Shown here: one piece after another, positions 45,681 through 55,307 of the stretch | Layout of the letters: each line of letters begins with the position of its first letter | Position numbering within the stretch: position 1 is the stretch's first letter | Origin: Lachnoanaerobaculum sp. OBRC5-5 | Lineage (GTDB): Bacteria; Bacillota; Clostridia; Lachnospirales; Lachnospiraceae | DNA: 64,000 nucleotides | Assembly (NCBI RefSeq): GCF_000296385.1 | Contig: NZ_JH815185.1 | Coordinates: 2,159,281-2,223,280 of the forward strand | Direction: 5' to 3' | Made by a program: the position numbers and the translations under genes | The notes under the pieces: generated by a model | The model's input: the letters and a program-made list of their open reading frames with translations, nothing else | Databases searched by the model: none | What the model was told of the DNA's origin: nothing

Positions 45681-46451
45681 TTACCTCCCGCTTTTACTTA
45701 GTACTTCTGATGCCAACATTCTATATGCCTGTGCTCCGGTTGAAGTAGTGTCATATTCTGTTATTGGCATACCGAAGCTGGGAGCCTCCGCCAATTTAAC
45801 ATTTCTCGGTATTATAGTTTCAAAAATATTCTCATCAGATATAACGCTCTTAACACCTTCTATAACCTGTCCGCTTAAGTTATTTCTTGCATCGTACATT
45901 GTAAATACAATGCCTTCAATTTCAAGTGTAGGATTCAGTCTTTCTCTTATAAGATTTACTGTTCTAAGCATCTGATTTAATCCTTCAAGAGCGTAATATT
46001 CACATTGAATAGGAATAATCACACTGTCAGATGCCATAAAAGCATTTATAGTCAAAAGACTCAAACTTGGTGGACAGTCAATTAATATATAATCATACTG
46101 CTTATATATTTCACTGATTTTTCTTCTCAAAGTTCTTTCTCTGTCTTCAAGTTCCAAAAGCTCAATTTCCGCACCGGATAAATCTACATTACTTGGAATA
46201 ATATCAAGATTTTCCACCTCGGTATTTAGTATGGTATCATTTATATCTTCATCACCTATAATAACTTCATATATAGTTTTTTCCGTATTTAATTTATCTA
46301 TTCCAAGTCCACTTGATAAATTTCCCTGTGGATCAAAATCTATTGCCAAAACACTTTGTCCTGCCTCCGCTAAAGCAGCTGAAAGATTAACAGCAGTAGT
46401 AGTTTTACCTACACCACCTTTTTGATTTGCAAATGAAATAATTTTTGTCAT
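45681..46451 (-). CDS. parA: Chromosome partitioning ATPase ParA (Soj)
   Basis: A 256-aa deviant-Walker ATPase: KGGVGKTTTAVNLSAAL (deviant Walker A, both Lys visible), DFDPQGNLSSGLG, LIDCPPSLSLLT. It works with ParB in origin segregation and, in Bacillus, in DnaA control. The frame extends to a TTG at 46463, but the ATG at 46451 has AAGGAT upstream and fits the family N-end (TKIISFANQKGG). Confidence 0.95.
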   Translation of the reverse strand: MTKIISFANQKGGVGKTTTAVNLSAALAEAGQSVLAIDFDPQGNLSSGLGIDKLNTEKTIYEVIIGDEDINDTILNTEVENLDIIPSNVDLSGAEIELLELEDRERTLRRKISEIYKQYDYILIDCPPSLSLLTINAFMASDSVIIPIQCEYYALEGLNQMLRTVNLIRERLNPTLEIEGIVFTMYDARNNLSGQVIEGVKSVISDENIFETIIPRNVKLAEAPSFGMPITEYDTTSTGAQAYRMLASEVLSKSGR

Positions 46452-46489
46452 AATATCCTTCAAGCAATTGCTTGTCCTTTCTATATTTA

Positions 46490-46505
46490 TGTTTCCCGTG
46501 AAACA
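46490..46505. promoter_or_regulatory. parS site 1
   Basis: TGTTTCCCGTGAAACA, one base off the Firmicute parS consensus TGTTNCACGTGAAACA. It lies in the parA upstream region, so ParB could also affect par expression. Confidence 0.85.
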
Positions 46506-46603
46506 TTTTTATTCTTATTATTTCAGTTCTTTATTTTGTCCGAAAAGAGCTATATATTTCCTTGCCTTTTTCGAATTTCCAATATAATATCTTTTTAAAT
46601 AAA

Positions 46604-46619
46604 TGTTTCCCGTGAAACA
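46604..46619. promoter_or_regulatory. parS site 2
   Basis: Same 16-mer as site 1 (TGTTTCCCGTGAAACA), 114 bases away, just before the stop of the hydrolase gene. Confidence 0.85.
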
Positions 46620-46623
46620 TTCT

Positions 46624-47568
46624 TTATAGATATATATTCAAAGCTTTTAAAAATTCCTTTTCATTCTCTATGTGAGGATATTTGTTGGAATCATCTATTA
46701 TCACAGTTTCAATAGCAGAATTTATCTTTACATATTCTTTGGTTATATCCGAAGAATCTCTATTAAATCTACCCTCAAATATTATTATACTGTTATCTAT
46801 TTGAGAAAGTTCAAACTTTATATTTTTCTTGGTATAAAAACATACAATACTTGAATATAGTGACTTTGGTGATAAACCTCTATGTGCAGCTTCATAACAT
46901 TTATCCAACATATCATCTGTGAATTTTTCTTTTTTATAGAAGTTCGGTTTTATATTATGTTTTATATTAATTTTGTATACCGCTATATTATATAGTAGAG
47001 TTCCTAAAATTGATGTACTGAGTATTGCTTTATATGTTCTGGCCCTTTTTCCCGGTATAAGATGACCGTTTGACAATTTTTCAGGTGAGACAAGTATTAT
47101 TTTCTCAAACAATGTGCTGTCATTATCACATGCCGCAATAACAAAAGAAGAGCTGTTTCCACTGGTTATTACCGTTGTCCTTTTGCCTATAACTACCTTT
47201 ATAAAATCAGAGATTAACTGGGAAAATATATGATTTGTATATGTCATAAAAGGCTTTTCAGAAAGGCCGCAACCAAGCAAATCAATAGTATATACAGTAT
47301 GTGTTCTCGCAAGATTATCTATTACTTTGAACCATTCCTCGGATGATGATGCCACCTCCAAAGAGTGTACTAGCAGAATAGGATTACCATGCCCTTTTTT
47401 TCTGTACTTTATATTTCCAAATCTCCATTCAAACTCTTTTGTTTTATCTTTCTCAAGAAGATTTTTTGAAACTGCATGAATTTTTGTAATTTTATTTAAT
47501 AATGATACACCTATCAATGTAGAGGATGAAATCACCATAGCAGTTAAAATTTTTAGGTATTTTTTCAC
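46624..47568 (-). CDS. Alpha/beta hydrolase with N-terminal membrane anchor
   Basis: A 314-aa protein. A hydrophobic N-end (about residues 7-25) is a signal anchor or signal peptide. The hydrolase fold begins about residue 60 with NPILLVHSLEVAS (oxyanion region), then TIDLLGCGLSEKP, a nucleophile elbow with Ser in SGNSSSF (about residue 134), and a C-terminal HIENEKEF, where His may complete the triad. Substrate unknown. It sits between parS sites, parA and rsmG, where many relatives have noc or nothing, so it is a possible insertion. Confidence 0.75.
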   Translation of the reverse strand: MKKYLKILTAMVISSSTLIGVSLLNKITKIHAVSKNLLEKDKTKEFEWRFGNIKYRKKGHGNPILLVHSLEVASSSEEWFKVIDNLARTHTVYTIDLLGCGLSEKPFMTYTNHIFSQLISDFIKVVIGKRTTVITSGNSSSFVIAACDNDSTLFEKIILVSPEKLSNGHLIPGKRARTYKAILSTSILGTLLYNIAVYKINIKHNIKPNFYKKEKFTDDMLDKCYEAAHRGLSPKSLYSSIVCFYTKKNIKFELSQIDNSIIIFEGRFNRDSSDITKEYVKINSAIETVIIDDSNKYPHIENEKEFLKALNIYL

Positions 47569-47715
47569 TTTTTAAACCCCTTATTTTATAGAACAATATA
47601 AGTCGACAATTGAATTCTGTACTTATATTCATTCGATATATAATTACTTTTATATTTTATCATACTAGTATTTTCTAATCAATGCGATAACATTAAAATA
47701 AATTTTTATTTTTTA

Positions 47716-47731
47716 TGTTTCACATGAAACA
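47716..47731. promoter_or_regulatory. parS site 3
   Basis: TGTTTCACATGAAACA, one base off consensus. It is followed by the half-site TTGTTTCACAC. Confidence 0.82.
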
Positions 47732-47876
47732 TTACTTTGTTTCACACTATAAATTATACAATTATTTATAATTATATATTATTAAAAAGGACCGAACTTA
47801 AAATCATTGAGATATATGTGCTTTCTTAAAATATTGCTATGTTAAAAAATACATTATGACTATAATATATACAATT

Positions 47877-47923
47877 AAAAAATCCATACAGTATAATGTT
47901 TCACATGAAACATTACTGTATGG
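47877..47923 (-). terminator. rsmG operon terminator with a parS site in its stem
   Basis: The region 47884-47923 is a near-perfect 40-bp palindrome (CCATACAGTA... to ...TACTGTATGG, one extra base). On the minus strand it is followed by six Ts encoded at 47877-47882. It lies 31 bases past the rsmG stop. parS site 4 forms the centre. Confidence 0.8.
47897..47912. promoter_or_regulatory. parS site 4 (inside terminator stem)
   Basis: TGTTTCACATGAAACA, identical to site 3, at the centre of the palindrome listed above. Confidence 0.82.
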
Positions 47924-47933
47924 ATAAAATACA

Positions 47934-47949
47934 TGTTTCATGTGAAACA
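47934..47949. promoter_or_regulatory. parS site 5
   Basis: TGTTTCATGTGAAACA, the reverse complement of sites 3 and 4. It is 21 bases from site 4 and abuts the rsmG stop codon. Confidence 0.82.
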
Positions 47950-47954
47950 TATAT

Positions 47955-48680
47955 TTACTTTATAGGTTCCTTGGTCGGTAAACCGGCTTTTCTGGGATAT
48001 TTATCAGGTGTGGATTTTATTTTCTTTATATCAAGAAAAATTCTTTCTCCATATTCACCCAGCTCAAACTTTTCAATATTTCCTGTTTCTCCACCCAGCA
48101 CTTTTATTGCCTTTTGTGCCTCGGCAATTTCTACTTCATATCCCTTTGATTTATATGATATGAAACTTCCGCCAATCTTTACCAGAGGTAAACAATATTC
48201 TGAAAGTGATGCCAGATTTGCAACAGCCCTGGATACACATATATCAAATTTCTCTCTGTAATCTTTATTTCTGTCTATATCCTCAGCTCTTGAATGTATT
48301 GCATTTACATTTTTAATATCCAATATTTCACAGGTTTCTTTTATAAATTTTATCCTTTTATTAAGGCTGTCTATTAAAGTCAGATTAAGATTCGGATATA
48401 CTATAGCTAAAGGTATTCCCGGAAAACCTGCACCTGTACCCATGTCCGCTATATTATAATTCTTACTTACGAGATCTTTTACGGATTTTTCCAAAGCAAT
48501 ACTGTCTATAAAATGCTTATATGTAAACTCCTTGATTTCTGTTATTGAAGTAAGATTCATAACCTTATTTTTCTCAACCAAGATTTCATAGAATTTATAC
48601 AGCTTTTCTTTTTTCTCATCAGATATATCAACATCAAGAATATTGCTTTCCGATAAGTATTTTACCATATCATTATACAT
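47955..48680 (-). CDS. rsmG: 16S rRNA (guanine-527-N7) methyltransferase
   Basis: A 241-aa SAM methyltransferase that makes m7G527 in 16S rRNA; loss gives low-level streptomycin resistance in other species. Motif I is [17 protein letters not shown] (about residues 73-89), followed by [11 protein letters not shown] and CVSRAVANL. It overlaps mnmG by 8 bases and ends just before parS site 5. Confidence 0.95.
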   Translation of the reverse strand: MYNDMVKYLSESNILDVDISDEKKEKLYKFYEILVEKNKVMNLTSITEIKEFTYKHFIDSIALEKSVKDLVSKNYNIADMGTGAGFPGIPLAIVYPNLNLTLIDSLNKRIKFIKETCEILDIKNVNAIHSRAEDIDRNKDYREKFDICVSRAVANLASLSEYCLPLVKIGGSFISYKSKGYEVEIAEAQKAIKVLGGETGNIEKFELGEYGERIFLDIKKIKSTPDKYPRKAGLPTKEPIK

Positions 48681-50562
48681 TCTTTTTCTCCTTATAGGTC
48701 TCTAAATATACCAATAATACGGTTATATCTGCAGGTGACACTCCCGATATTCTTGACGCCTGACCGATAGAGCTTGGTCTTACTTTGCTTAACTTTTGTA
48801 CCGCCTCTATTCTAAGACTGTTTACATTATTATAGTCTATATCTACAGGTATTTTCTTGTTTTCAAGTTTTTTAAACTGCTTTACCTGTGATTCCTGTCT
48901 TTTTATATAGCCCTCATATTTTATATTTATATTTACCTGATCTCTGACTTCTTTCCTTAGTTCTTTTCTGTCTTCATCAAGTTCTTTTGTAAGATCGTAA
49001 TTTAACTCAGGTCTTCTTATAATTTCTGCCAGATTTGCTGAAGTTTGAAGAGGTGTAGATCCGTTTCTTACTAAAAATTCCTGTACTTTAGCATTCGCCC
49101 CTACATGGATATTTTTCAGTCTATCAATTTCCTCATCTATTTGTCTTTCTTTTTCAAGAAGCCTTTGATATCTTTCCTCTGAGATAAGTCCTACTTCATA
49201 GCCTATTTTTGAAAGTCTGATATCCGCATTATCCTGTCTAAGAAGTAGTCTGTATTCAGATCTTGAAGTCATCATTCTGTATGGCTCATGACTTTCTTTT
49301 GTAACCAAATCATCTATAAGTACACCTATATATCCTTGATCTCTGCCTATTACAACCGGTTCTTTTCCCATAACTTTCATGGATGCATTTATACCTGCCA
49401 TAAGTCCTTGAACCGCAGCCTCTTCATAACCTGAACTACCGTTAAACTGACCTGCTGCAAACAAACCTTCAATAGCCCTAAACTCCAAGCTGTCTTTTAA
49501 CTGTCTGGCATCTATGCAATCGTATTCAATAGCATATCCGTTTCTTACTATTTCAGCATTTTCAAAACCTTCTATACTCCTGATCATTGCATACTGTACA
49601 TCCTCAGGCAAAGAGCTTGAAAGTCCTGACAGATACATTTCATTTGTATAAAGTCCTTCAGGCTCTACAAAAATCTGATGTCTGTCCTTATCAGGGAATT
49701 TTACAACTTTATCTTCTATAGAAGGGCAATATCTTGGACCTGTTCCTTTTATAGCACCTGAAAACAATGGTGATCTGTCTATATTTTCTCTTATTATTTC
49801 ATGAGTCTTTTCACTTGTATATGCAAGATAGCATTTTACCTGTTCTTTTTGTATACTCTCAGGATCGGTTTCAAATGAGAAAGGTACTACCGGATTATCT
49901 CCATATTGCTCCTGCATTACACTGTAATCTATAGTTCTTCCGTCAACTCTGGCAGGAGTACCTGTTTTAAATCTGTTTAAATCAATACCGTATTTCAAAA
50001 GAGAAGATGTTAGATGATTTGCAGATTTTAGACCGTTCGGTCCTGTATATTCAGCCACCTCTCCATATATACATCTTGCATTCAAATATGTACCTGTCGC
50101 CAAAATGACCGCTTTAGCAAAGTACTTACTTCCTGATACGGTTTCAACACCTTTACATACATTATCCTCTATTATAAGCTTTGTTATCTCTTTTTGACAT
50201 ATAGTTAGATTTGGAGTATTCTCCAAGGTTTTTCTCATTTCTTTGGAATATTCCTGCTTGTCGGCCTGTGCTCTGAGAGAGTGCACTGCAGGACCTTTTG
50301 ATGCATTAAGCATCTTGGATTGTATAAATGTCTTATCAATACATTTTCCCATTTCTCCGCCAAGTGCATCAAGTTCTCTTACAAGGTGTCCCTTAGAACT
50401 ACCACCTATATTTGGATTACATGGCATCAAAGCTATGGAATCCACGCTTACTGTAAATATTACAGTCTTCAGTCCAAGTCTTGCGCTTGCAAGTGCCGCC
50501 TCACATCCTGCATGACCTGCTCCGACTACCACAATATCATATACTTTTTCTATTATATTCAT
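48673..50562 (-). CDS. mnmG: tRNA uridine-34 5-carboxymethylaminomethyl synthase MnmG
   Basis: A 629-aa FAD enzyme (GidA) that with MnmE modifies U34 of wobble tRNAs. FAD motif [20 protein letters not shown] near the N-end; [20 protein letters not shown]-terminal helices ([19 protein letters not shown]) bind MnmE. Length is normal. It lies 32 bases after mnmE and overlaps rsmG. Confidence 0.97.
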   Translation of the reverse strand: MNIIEKVYDIVVVGAGHAGCEAALASARLGLKTVIFTVSVDSIALMPCNPNIGGSSKGHLVRELDALGGEMGKCIDKTFIQSKMLNASKGPAVHSLRAQADKQEYSKEMRKTLENTPNLTICQKEITKLIIEDNVCKGVETVSGSKYFAKAVILATGTYLNARCIYGEVAEYTGPNGLKSANHLTSSLLKYGIDLNRFKTGTPARVDGRTIDYSVMQEQYGDNPVVPFSFETDPESIQKEQVKCYLAYTSEKTHEIIRENIDRSPLFSGAIKGTGPRYCPSIEDKVVKFPDKDRHQIFVEPEGLYTNEMYLSGLSSSLPEDVQYAMIRSIEGFENAEIVRNGYAIEYDCIDARQLKDSLEFRAIEGLFAAGQFNGSSGYEEAAVQGLMAGINASMKVMGKEPVVIGRDQGYIGVLIDDLVTKESHEPYRMMTSRSEYRLLLRQDNADIRLSKIGYEVGLISEERYQRLLEKERQIDEEIDRLKNIHVGANAKVQEFLVRNGSTPLQTSANLAEIIRRPELNYDLTKELDEDRKELRKEVRDQVNINIKYEGYIKRQESQVKQFKKLENKKIPVDIDYNNVNSLRIEAVQKLSKVRPSSIGQASRISGVSPADITVLLVYLETYKEKKNV

Positions 50563-50594
50563 TAACTACCTCTATTTAATTGTATGCAATTATA

Positions 50595-51965
50595 TCACTT
50601 ACCCATACAGAACTTTGAGAATATTTCATTTACAACATCATCATCCACTGTTTCACCTATTATCTCACCCAATGCTTCATAGGCATTTAAAAGATCTATT
50701 GTAAAGAAATCCTCTTCATATCCTTCTTCGATACTTGAAAGACACATTTCCAAAGATTCCGATACTTCATTTATTATTTCCTGATGTCTTATATTTGTTA
50801 TAATTACCTGATCATTGAAATTTATCTCTTTTGAAATAAACTTAGCCTTGATCATATCCTCCAATTCATCTACTCCTATATTTTCCTTGGCTGAGAATAT
50901 TATAACATCCTTATCACTGTACTTCTTGATATCTTCAACACTTAATTTCAGCTCTCTATCAGACTTATTAAGCAGTATTATTGCATTTTTATCCTTTACA
51001 CTTTCAAGCAACTCTATATCTTCTTTATCTAAAGGTAAAAGTCCGTCTATTACCACCAAATTCAAGTCTGCATTATTACTTGCCTCTATTGCTTTTTGTA
51101 CTCCTATACTTTCCACCACATCATCAGTCTGCCTGATACCGGCCGTATCAGTGATATTCAAACTGATACCTGACAGTTTGATATTCTCTGTCAATGTATC
51201 TCTTGTTGTTCCGGCTATATCGGTAACTATTGCTCTGTCTGTTCTTGAAAGGAGATTTAAAATGGAAGATTTTCCGGCATTCGGCTTTCCTATTATGACC
51301 GTATTTATACCTTCCTTTATAATACTTCCATCTTTAAATGATTTCTTTAAGTATTCTATTCTTGTATATAATTTCTTTACTATTTTTTTGAGTTTATCAC
51401 TGTATCCGTCCAGTGAATAATGTTCAGGATCGTCAAGTGCGGCTTCTATAAATGCAATCTGCTCCAGTATCTGAGCCCTTATTGTCTTTATATTTTCTGT
51501 CACAGCTCCGTTTAGCTGTCTGATTCCGGCTTTTAATGCCAGTTCATTCTTTGCCTCTATTATATCTATGACCGCTTCCGCCTGACTTAGATCCATCTTT
51601 CCGTTTAAAAAGGCTCTCTTTGTAAATTCTCCAGGAAGTGCCATCCTTGCCCCCGACTCCAGTACTGCATGCAATACTTTTTCAAGTATCAATATACCAC
51701 CATGACAGTTTATCTCTACTGTATCTTCGCCTGTGAATGTTCTCGGTGCTTTCATCAGCATTACCAAAACTTCATCTATTATCTCTTCACCGAAAAATAT
51801 ATGTCCGTAGTTGATAGTATGTGAGTCCGCCTCAATCAGTCTTTTCTTTCCGCTGTATATCTTATCAGCTATACTTACGGCATCTTCTCCGCTTATTCTT
51901 ATTATGCCTATTCCACTTTCTCCAAGTGCTGTTGCTATAGCGGCAATAGTATCTGTTCTCTTCAT
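50595..51965 (-). CDS. mnmE: tRNA modification GTPase MnmE
   Basis: A 456-aa protein: N-terminal folate-binding domain (about 1-120), helical domain, inserted G domain (P-loop GKPNAGKSS about residue 225; DTAGIRQTDD; NKSD), and the C-terminal CMGK motif with the catalytic Cys. Partner of MnmG. ATG at 51965. A hairpin terminator upstream separates it from jag, so mnmE-mnmG-rsmG is probably its own unit. Confidence 0.97.
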   Translation of the reverse strand: MKRTDTIAAIATALGESGIGIIRISGEDAVSIADKIYSGKKRLIEADSHTINYGHIFFGEEIIDEVLVMLMKAPRTFTGEDTVEINCHGGILILEKVLHAVLESGARMALPGEFTKRAFLNGKMDLSQAEAVIDIIEAKNELALKAGIRQLNGAVTENIKTIRAQILEQIAFIEAALDDPEHYSLDGYSDKLKKIVKKLYTRIEYLKKSFKDGSIIKEGINTVIIGKPNAGKSSILNLLSRTDRAIVTDIAGTTRDTLTENIKLSGISLNITDTAGIRQTDDVVESIGVQKAIEASNNADLNLVVIDGLLPLDKEDIELLESVKDKNAIILLNKSDRELKLSVEDIKKYSDKDVIIFSAKENIGVDELEDMIKAKFISKEINFNDQVIITNIRHQEIINEVSESLEMCLSSIEEGYEEDFFTIDLLNAYEALGEIIGETVDDDVVNEIFSKFCMGK

Positions 51966-52010
51966 ATTTATATAATCCTATTTTATTAACTTTATATTGT
52001 TACTGAAATA

Positions 52011-52051
52011 AAAGAGGACCATCAATAACTATGTTATTAACAGCCCTCTTT
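52011..52051 (-). terminator. Terminator between jag and mnmE
   Basis: On the minus strand GAAAGAGG and CCTCTTTT arms enclose an inner ATAAC/GTTAT stem, followed by a T-rich tail (TTTTATTTC). It is 14 bases past the jag stop. Confidence 0.7.
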
Positions 52052-52065
52052 CACAAGACTAATTT

Positions 52066-52998
52066 TTATTGTATTTCCCTTTTAGGGCTTCTTCTGTTTT
52101 GTTTAAAATTCTTCTTCGGATAAACTGTTATATGTCTGAAAGGTTCCTCACCTACACTCTTTGTAGATACCATATTGTCTCCCTGGAGTGCAGCATGTAT
52201 GATTCTTCTCTCATAAGCATTCATAGGTTCAAGCTCTGTGAACTTACCTGTTTTCTTTACCTTTGCCGCTATATTCTTTGCAAGCATTTCAAGTTTATCT
52301 TTTCTCTTTTTTCTGTAGTTTTCAGTATCAAGCTTTATTCTTATATAGCTTTCGCTGCTCTTATTTACTACAAGGCTCAATATATACTGAAGTGAATCAA
52401 GAGTCTGACCTCTTTTTCCTATCAATACGCCTAAGTCTTCTTCACTCTCTATTACGATAGAAAGCTCATTTGTCTTAAATGAGAAATTATATACCGCATG
52501 TGCAGGAAGATTCATTGCTGCAAAGAAATCCTTTAAGAAAGCATCAGCTCTATCTCTTATCTGCTCAAGCTCATCATTTGTAAGTACTCGTCTGCTTGTA
52601 TAAGAAGGCTCTTCCTCACCGTAAAACTGTGCATATTCGTCTACAGCTTCTTCAGACTGTACAGATGTCTCTTTTTCTTCTACTGTAACTTCTTCTACAA
52701 CAGTCTCTACCTTTTGTTCTACAGTTTCCTTTTTCTCTACTTCTTTTTTCTCAATAGGAGATTTTTGTTCCTTCTGCTTTTCGTGTTTCTTTTCTGATGA
52801 ATTCTTTTTATCTGTATCAGCAGATTTCTTTATTGTAACCTTAAGAGTCCATGGCTTTGCACCGAAAACTCCCAAAAATCCATTAGTGCCTCTTTCAATT
52901 ATCTCTACATCCACATTATCACTTGTGGTTCCAAGCTCTATTAAAGCCTTGGTTAAAGCTTCATCATAATTTCTTGCTGAAACTCTAGCACTGTCCAT
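52066..52998 (-). CDS. jag: RNA-binding protein Jag/KhpB (SpoIIIJ-associated)
   Basis: About 310 aa. N-terminal Jag_N domain (SARNYDEALTKALIELG ... GFLGVFGAKPW), a charged linker rich in EKKEVE/VEEKE (about 80-145), KH domain (VLIGKRGQTLDSLQYILSLV) and R3H domain (MNAYERRIIHAAL). Binds RNA, linked to elongation and division control in Streptococcus. The open frame reaches 53043 and would overlap yidC, but AGGAGG lies 5 bases before the ATG at 52998 and fits the family N-end. Confidence 0.93.
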   Translation of the reverse strand: MDSARVSARNYDEALTKALIELGTTSDNVDVEIIERGTNGFLGVFGAKPWTLKVTIKKSADTDKKNSSEKKHEKQKEQKSPIEKKEVEKKETVEQKVETVVEEVTVEEKETSVQSEEAVDEYAQFYGEEEPSYTSRRVLTNDELEQIRDRADAFLKDFFAAMNLPAHAVYNFSFKTNELSIVIESEEDLGVLIGKRGQTLDSLQYILSLVVNKSSESYIRIKLDTENYRKKRKDKLEMLAKNIAAKVKKTGKFTELEPMNAYERRIIHAALQGDNMVSTKSVGEEPFRHITVYPKKNFKQNRRSPKREIQ

Positions 52999-53008
52999 CT
53001 CTTTCCTC

Positions 53009-54286
53009 CTATTTATTTTTCTTAGAATTTGCCTGCTTCTCATTGTACTTGGCTACCATATTAGCCTTTGAAGCAAGTGAACCCGGTTTTGCATCCTTAT
53101 TGTAATACTCTGTTGAATCCTTTAAATTCTTGGCATTCACTTCGTATTTTTTTGCTCTTTCTTCTTTTTCCTGCTTTTCAATTTCATCCATATGCTTTGC
53201 ATTTTCGATGACTTTCTTATTTGCGCTTAATGCAGGAAGTCCTTGCTTTGCTCTCTTTGCATTTTGCTTTGCAAGATTTGACTCTACAAGCTTATCAATA
53301 TCAAGATCTTTAAGTCTGTAGTTTACAAGTAACTGAATGACTGTTCTTGCAAGTGCTGAAGCTATCCAGTATATACCGATACCTGCAGGGAGAGTAAAAC
53401 AAAATACTACTGACATGATAGGCATTACAGTATTCATACTCTGCATCTGTTTTGCCATCTCATTCTCAGGCTCTCCGTTTTTCGGCTGGTTTGTTGTCAT
53501 TACCTTAGTTGATATAAACTGTGTAACTCCTGCCAATATCGGTATTATCCATGCTACATTTATATTGTTCATTCCCTGCCATGGTGACACCGATAAATCA
53601 ATACCGAGGAATGAATTCATCTGCTTAATAAGAGGAATACTTGTCTCCAAGACATTACTCATATTAGGGAAAGTCTCTGACAATGTAGTCCATTTTTCAG
53701 GTGTAAATTTATATAATAAATCTATTACTTTATTTGTAACCGTATAGTCATTATTTTCTATAGGAAGTCTTACAGCTTTTGCCAAATCACTTATCTTATT
53801 TATATAATCAGACTGTTGCATAAGTGAAGTAGCCACAGTCTCAAATACGCTGCGAACACTTGTTACATATGCCGGTATTCTGTATATAACCTGATAAAGT
53901 CCGAACAATATAGGCATCTGTATAAGAAGCGGAAGACAACCGCCTGTCATACTTGTACCGTACTTACTGTACACAGCTCTTGTCTCAGCATTCATCTTCA
54001 TTGCCGATTCATTATCTGTTTTTCCTTTATATTTATCCTGTATGGCCTTTATTTCAGGTTGAATTACAGCCATAAGTTTTTGTGACTTCTGCTGATTTAT
54101 AGTCAAAGGTATCATTATTATATTGATTACCAGTGTAAAAATTATAATAGCGACACCGATATTTGTGATTCCCAAATCAAATATCAGATTCATTATAAAT
54201 CCAAGTATTTCAGCAAACCAACCTATAACAGGTGTGGATGACTTTGTTAACAGTACAACGTCCAAGCTAATTCCTCCAAATTTCAT
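53009..54286 (-). CDS. yidC: Membrane protein insertase YidC
   Basis: A 425-aa Oxa1-type insertase of the Gram-positive form. Five hydrophobic regions: about 22-40, 43-62 (with IIMIPLTINQQKS), 117-135 (MTGGCLPLLIQMPILFGLYQ), about 245-265, and about 285-315. The positively charged C-tail is long (about 90 residues, many Lys). There is no clear lipobox at the N-end. Second last gene of rpmH-rnpA-yidD-yidC-jag. Confidence 0.93.
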   Translation of the reverse strand: MKFGGISLDVVLLTKSSTPVIGWFAEILGFIMNLIFDLGITNIGVAIIIFTLVINIIMIPLTINQQKSQKLMAVIQPEIKAIQDKYKGKTDNESAMKMNAETRAVYSKYGTSMTGGCLPLLIQMPILFGLYQVIYRIPAYVTSVRSVFETVATSLMQQSDYINKISDLAKAVRLPIENNDYTVTNKVIDLLYKFTPEKWTTLSETFPNMSNVLETSIPLIKQMNSFLGIDLSVSPWQGMNNINVAWIIPILAGVTQFISTKVMTTNQPKNGEPENEMAKQMQSMNTVMPIMSVVFCFTLPAGIGIYWIASALARTVIQLLVNYRLKDLDIDKLVESNLAKQNAKRAKQGLPALSANKKVIENAKHMDEIEKQEKEERAKKYEVNAKNLKDSTEYYNKDAKPGSLASKANMVAKYNEKQANSKKNK

Positions 54287-54321
54287 TAGATTTTCTAACT
54301 TACTAAATTCCTTAAATATAC

Positions 54322-54558
54322 TTATGGCACAGGATCGTATCCACCTTTTGCGAAAGGATTACATCTCAATATTCTCCATATACTAAGTAATGATCCCTTT
54401 ATTATGCCATGTTTTTTTAAAGCCTCTATGGCATATTGTGAACAGGTAGGAGTATAAATACAATGTGTTCTTACCTTTAGCGGTGACAGATATTTTTGAT
54501 AGAATCTAATAAGCTTAATCATACCCTTTAATACTAAGCTATTTATTTTCTTCAACAT
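54322..54558 (-). CDS. yidD: Membrane protein insertion efficiency factor YidD
   Basis: A 78-aa small protein with an amphipathic N-terminal helix and the family signature [20 protein letters not shown]...[17 protein letters not shown], seen here as [13 protein letters not shown] and [14 protein letters not shown]. It helps YidC insert proteins. It overlaps rnpA by 20 bases. Confidence 0.96.
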   Translation of the reverse strand: MLKKINSLVLKGMIKLIRFYQKYLSPLKVRTHCIYTPTCSQYAIEALKKHGIIKGSLLSIWRILRCNPFAKGGYDPVP

Positions 54559-54892
54559 TTTCTCTATCCAGTCTATGTGATTTCAGCAAATGTAAATAGG
54601 CATTTTCCAATTTATGATAATCCCCTACATCTGCACCTACTCGTACTACTACTATTATATCTAATCCCTTTTTCTCTATCTTATTCAATCTGAAAATTTC
54701 TCTCAATTTTCTTGCAAATGTATGTCTGACTACACTGTTACCGTTTTTCTTTGAAACCGATATACCTATCCTGTTGTAATCCAAATTATTTCCATATACA
54801 TACATAACAAGAGTTTTATTGGCATACGACTTTCCGTTCTTATATACCCTTTGAAAATCAGCATTACTTCTTAAAGAAGGAAAATTTTTCAC
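54539..54892 (-). CDS. rnpA: Ribonuclease P protein component
   Basis: A 117-aa protein subunit of RNase P, which trims tRNA 5' ends. The family core [25 protein letters not shown] is visible in two parts: [17 protein letters not shown] and RKLREIFR. The usual Asn/Lys/Arg-rich RNR-like patch is slightly altered (VVRHTFARK for the common VVRNRIKR). Sits 162 bases after rpmH with a hairpin in between. Confidence 0.95.
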   Translation of the reverse strand: MKNFPSLRSNADFQRVYKNGKSYANKTLVMYVYGNNLDYNRIGISVSKKNGNSVVRHTFARKLREIFRLNKIEKKGLDIIVVVRVGADVGDYHKLENAYLHLLKSHRLDRENVEENK

Positions 54893-54957
54893 ATAAACTC
54901 CTCAAATGCAAAACGCATCTTATATTAGATTAAATGTAATACTACCATAAACTAAAA

Positions 54958-54977
54958 GGATAGTCATAAGACTATCC
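54958..54977 (-). terminator. Hairpin between rpmH and rnpA (possible attenuator)
   Basis: GGATAGTC-ATAA-GACTATCC is a perfect 8-bp stem with a 4-nt loop. It lies between rpmH and rnpA without a strong T-run, so partial termination or mRNA processing is more likely than full stop. A second stem TACTACATAATGTAGTA follows at about 55006-55022. Confidence 0.5.
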
Positions 54978-55054
54978 CTAAGTAATCTTCGACAGATAAA
55001 TTCTTTACTACATAATGTAGTACTCATCTGTTTTCCGGCTGTTGCCTTATTTTT

Positions 55055-55189
55055 TTAAGCTGATAATCTAGCTCTTCCTTTTGCTCTTCTGGCAGCTAAA
55101 ACTTTTCTACCGCCTGCTGAACTCATTCTTGCTCTAAAACCATGAACCTTAGATCTTTGTCTCTTCTTAGGTTGGAATGTCATCTTCAT
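55055..55189 (-). CDS. rpmH: 50S ribosomal protein L34
   Basis: 44 aa: opens [20 protein letters not shown] and closes [10 protein letters not shown]. It is the standard length with the family core [16 protein letters not shown]. The gene begins the rpmH-rnpA-yidD-yidC-jag operon. RBS AGGAGG is 8 bases upstream of the ATG. Confidence 0.97.
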   Translation of the reverse strand: MKMTFQPKKRQRSKVHGFRARMSSAGGRKVLAARRAKGRARLSA

Positions 55190-55273
55190 GATCTGATACC
55201 TCCTTATTTCTTTTCGTTTGTCCAGTCTTTTTTAAGTCTATGTTCTTTACTTTTCCAAAGAACGCACCCTAGT

Positions 55274-55302
55274 ATTATATATAAAGAAGGTATACAAGTC
55301 AA
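55274..55302 (-). promoter_or_regulatory. rpmH promoter
   Basis: On the minus strand TTGACT (55302-55297), 17 bp, TATAAT (55279-55274). It is followed by an 85-base leader before the L34 start. Confidence 0.85.
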
Positions 55303-55307
55303 TAGCT

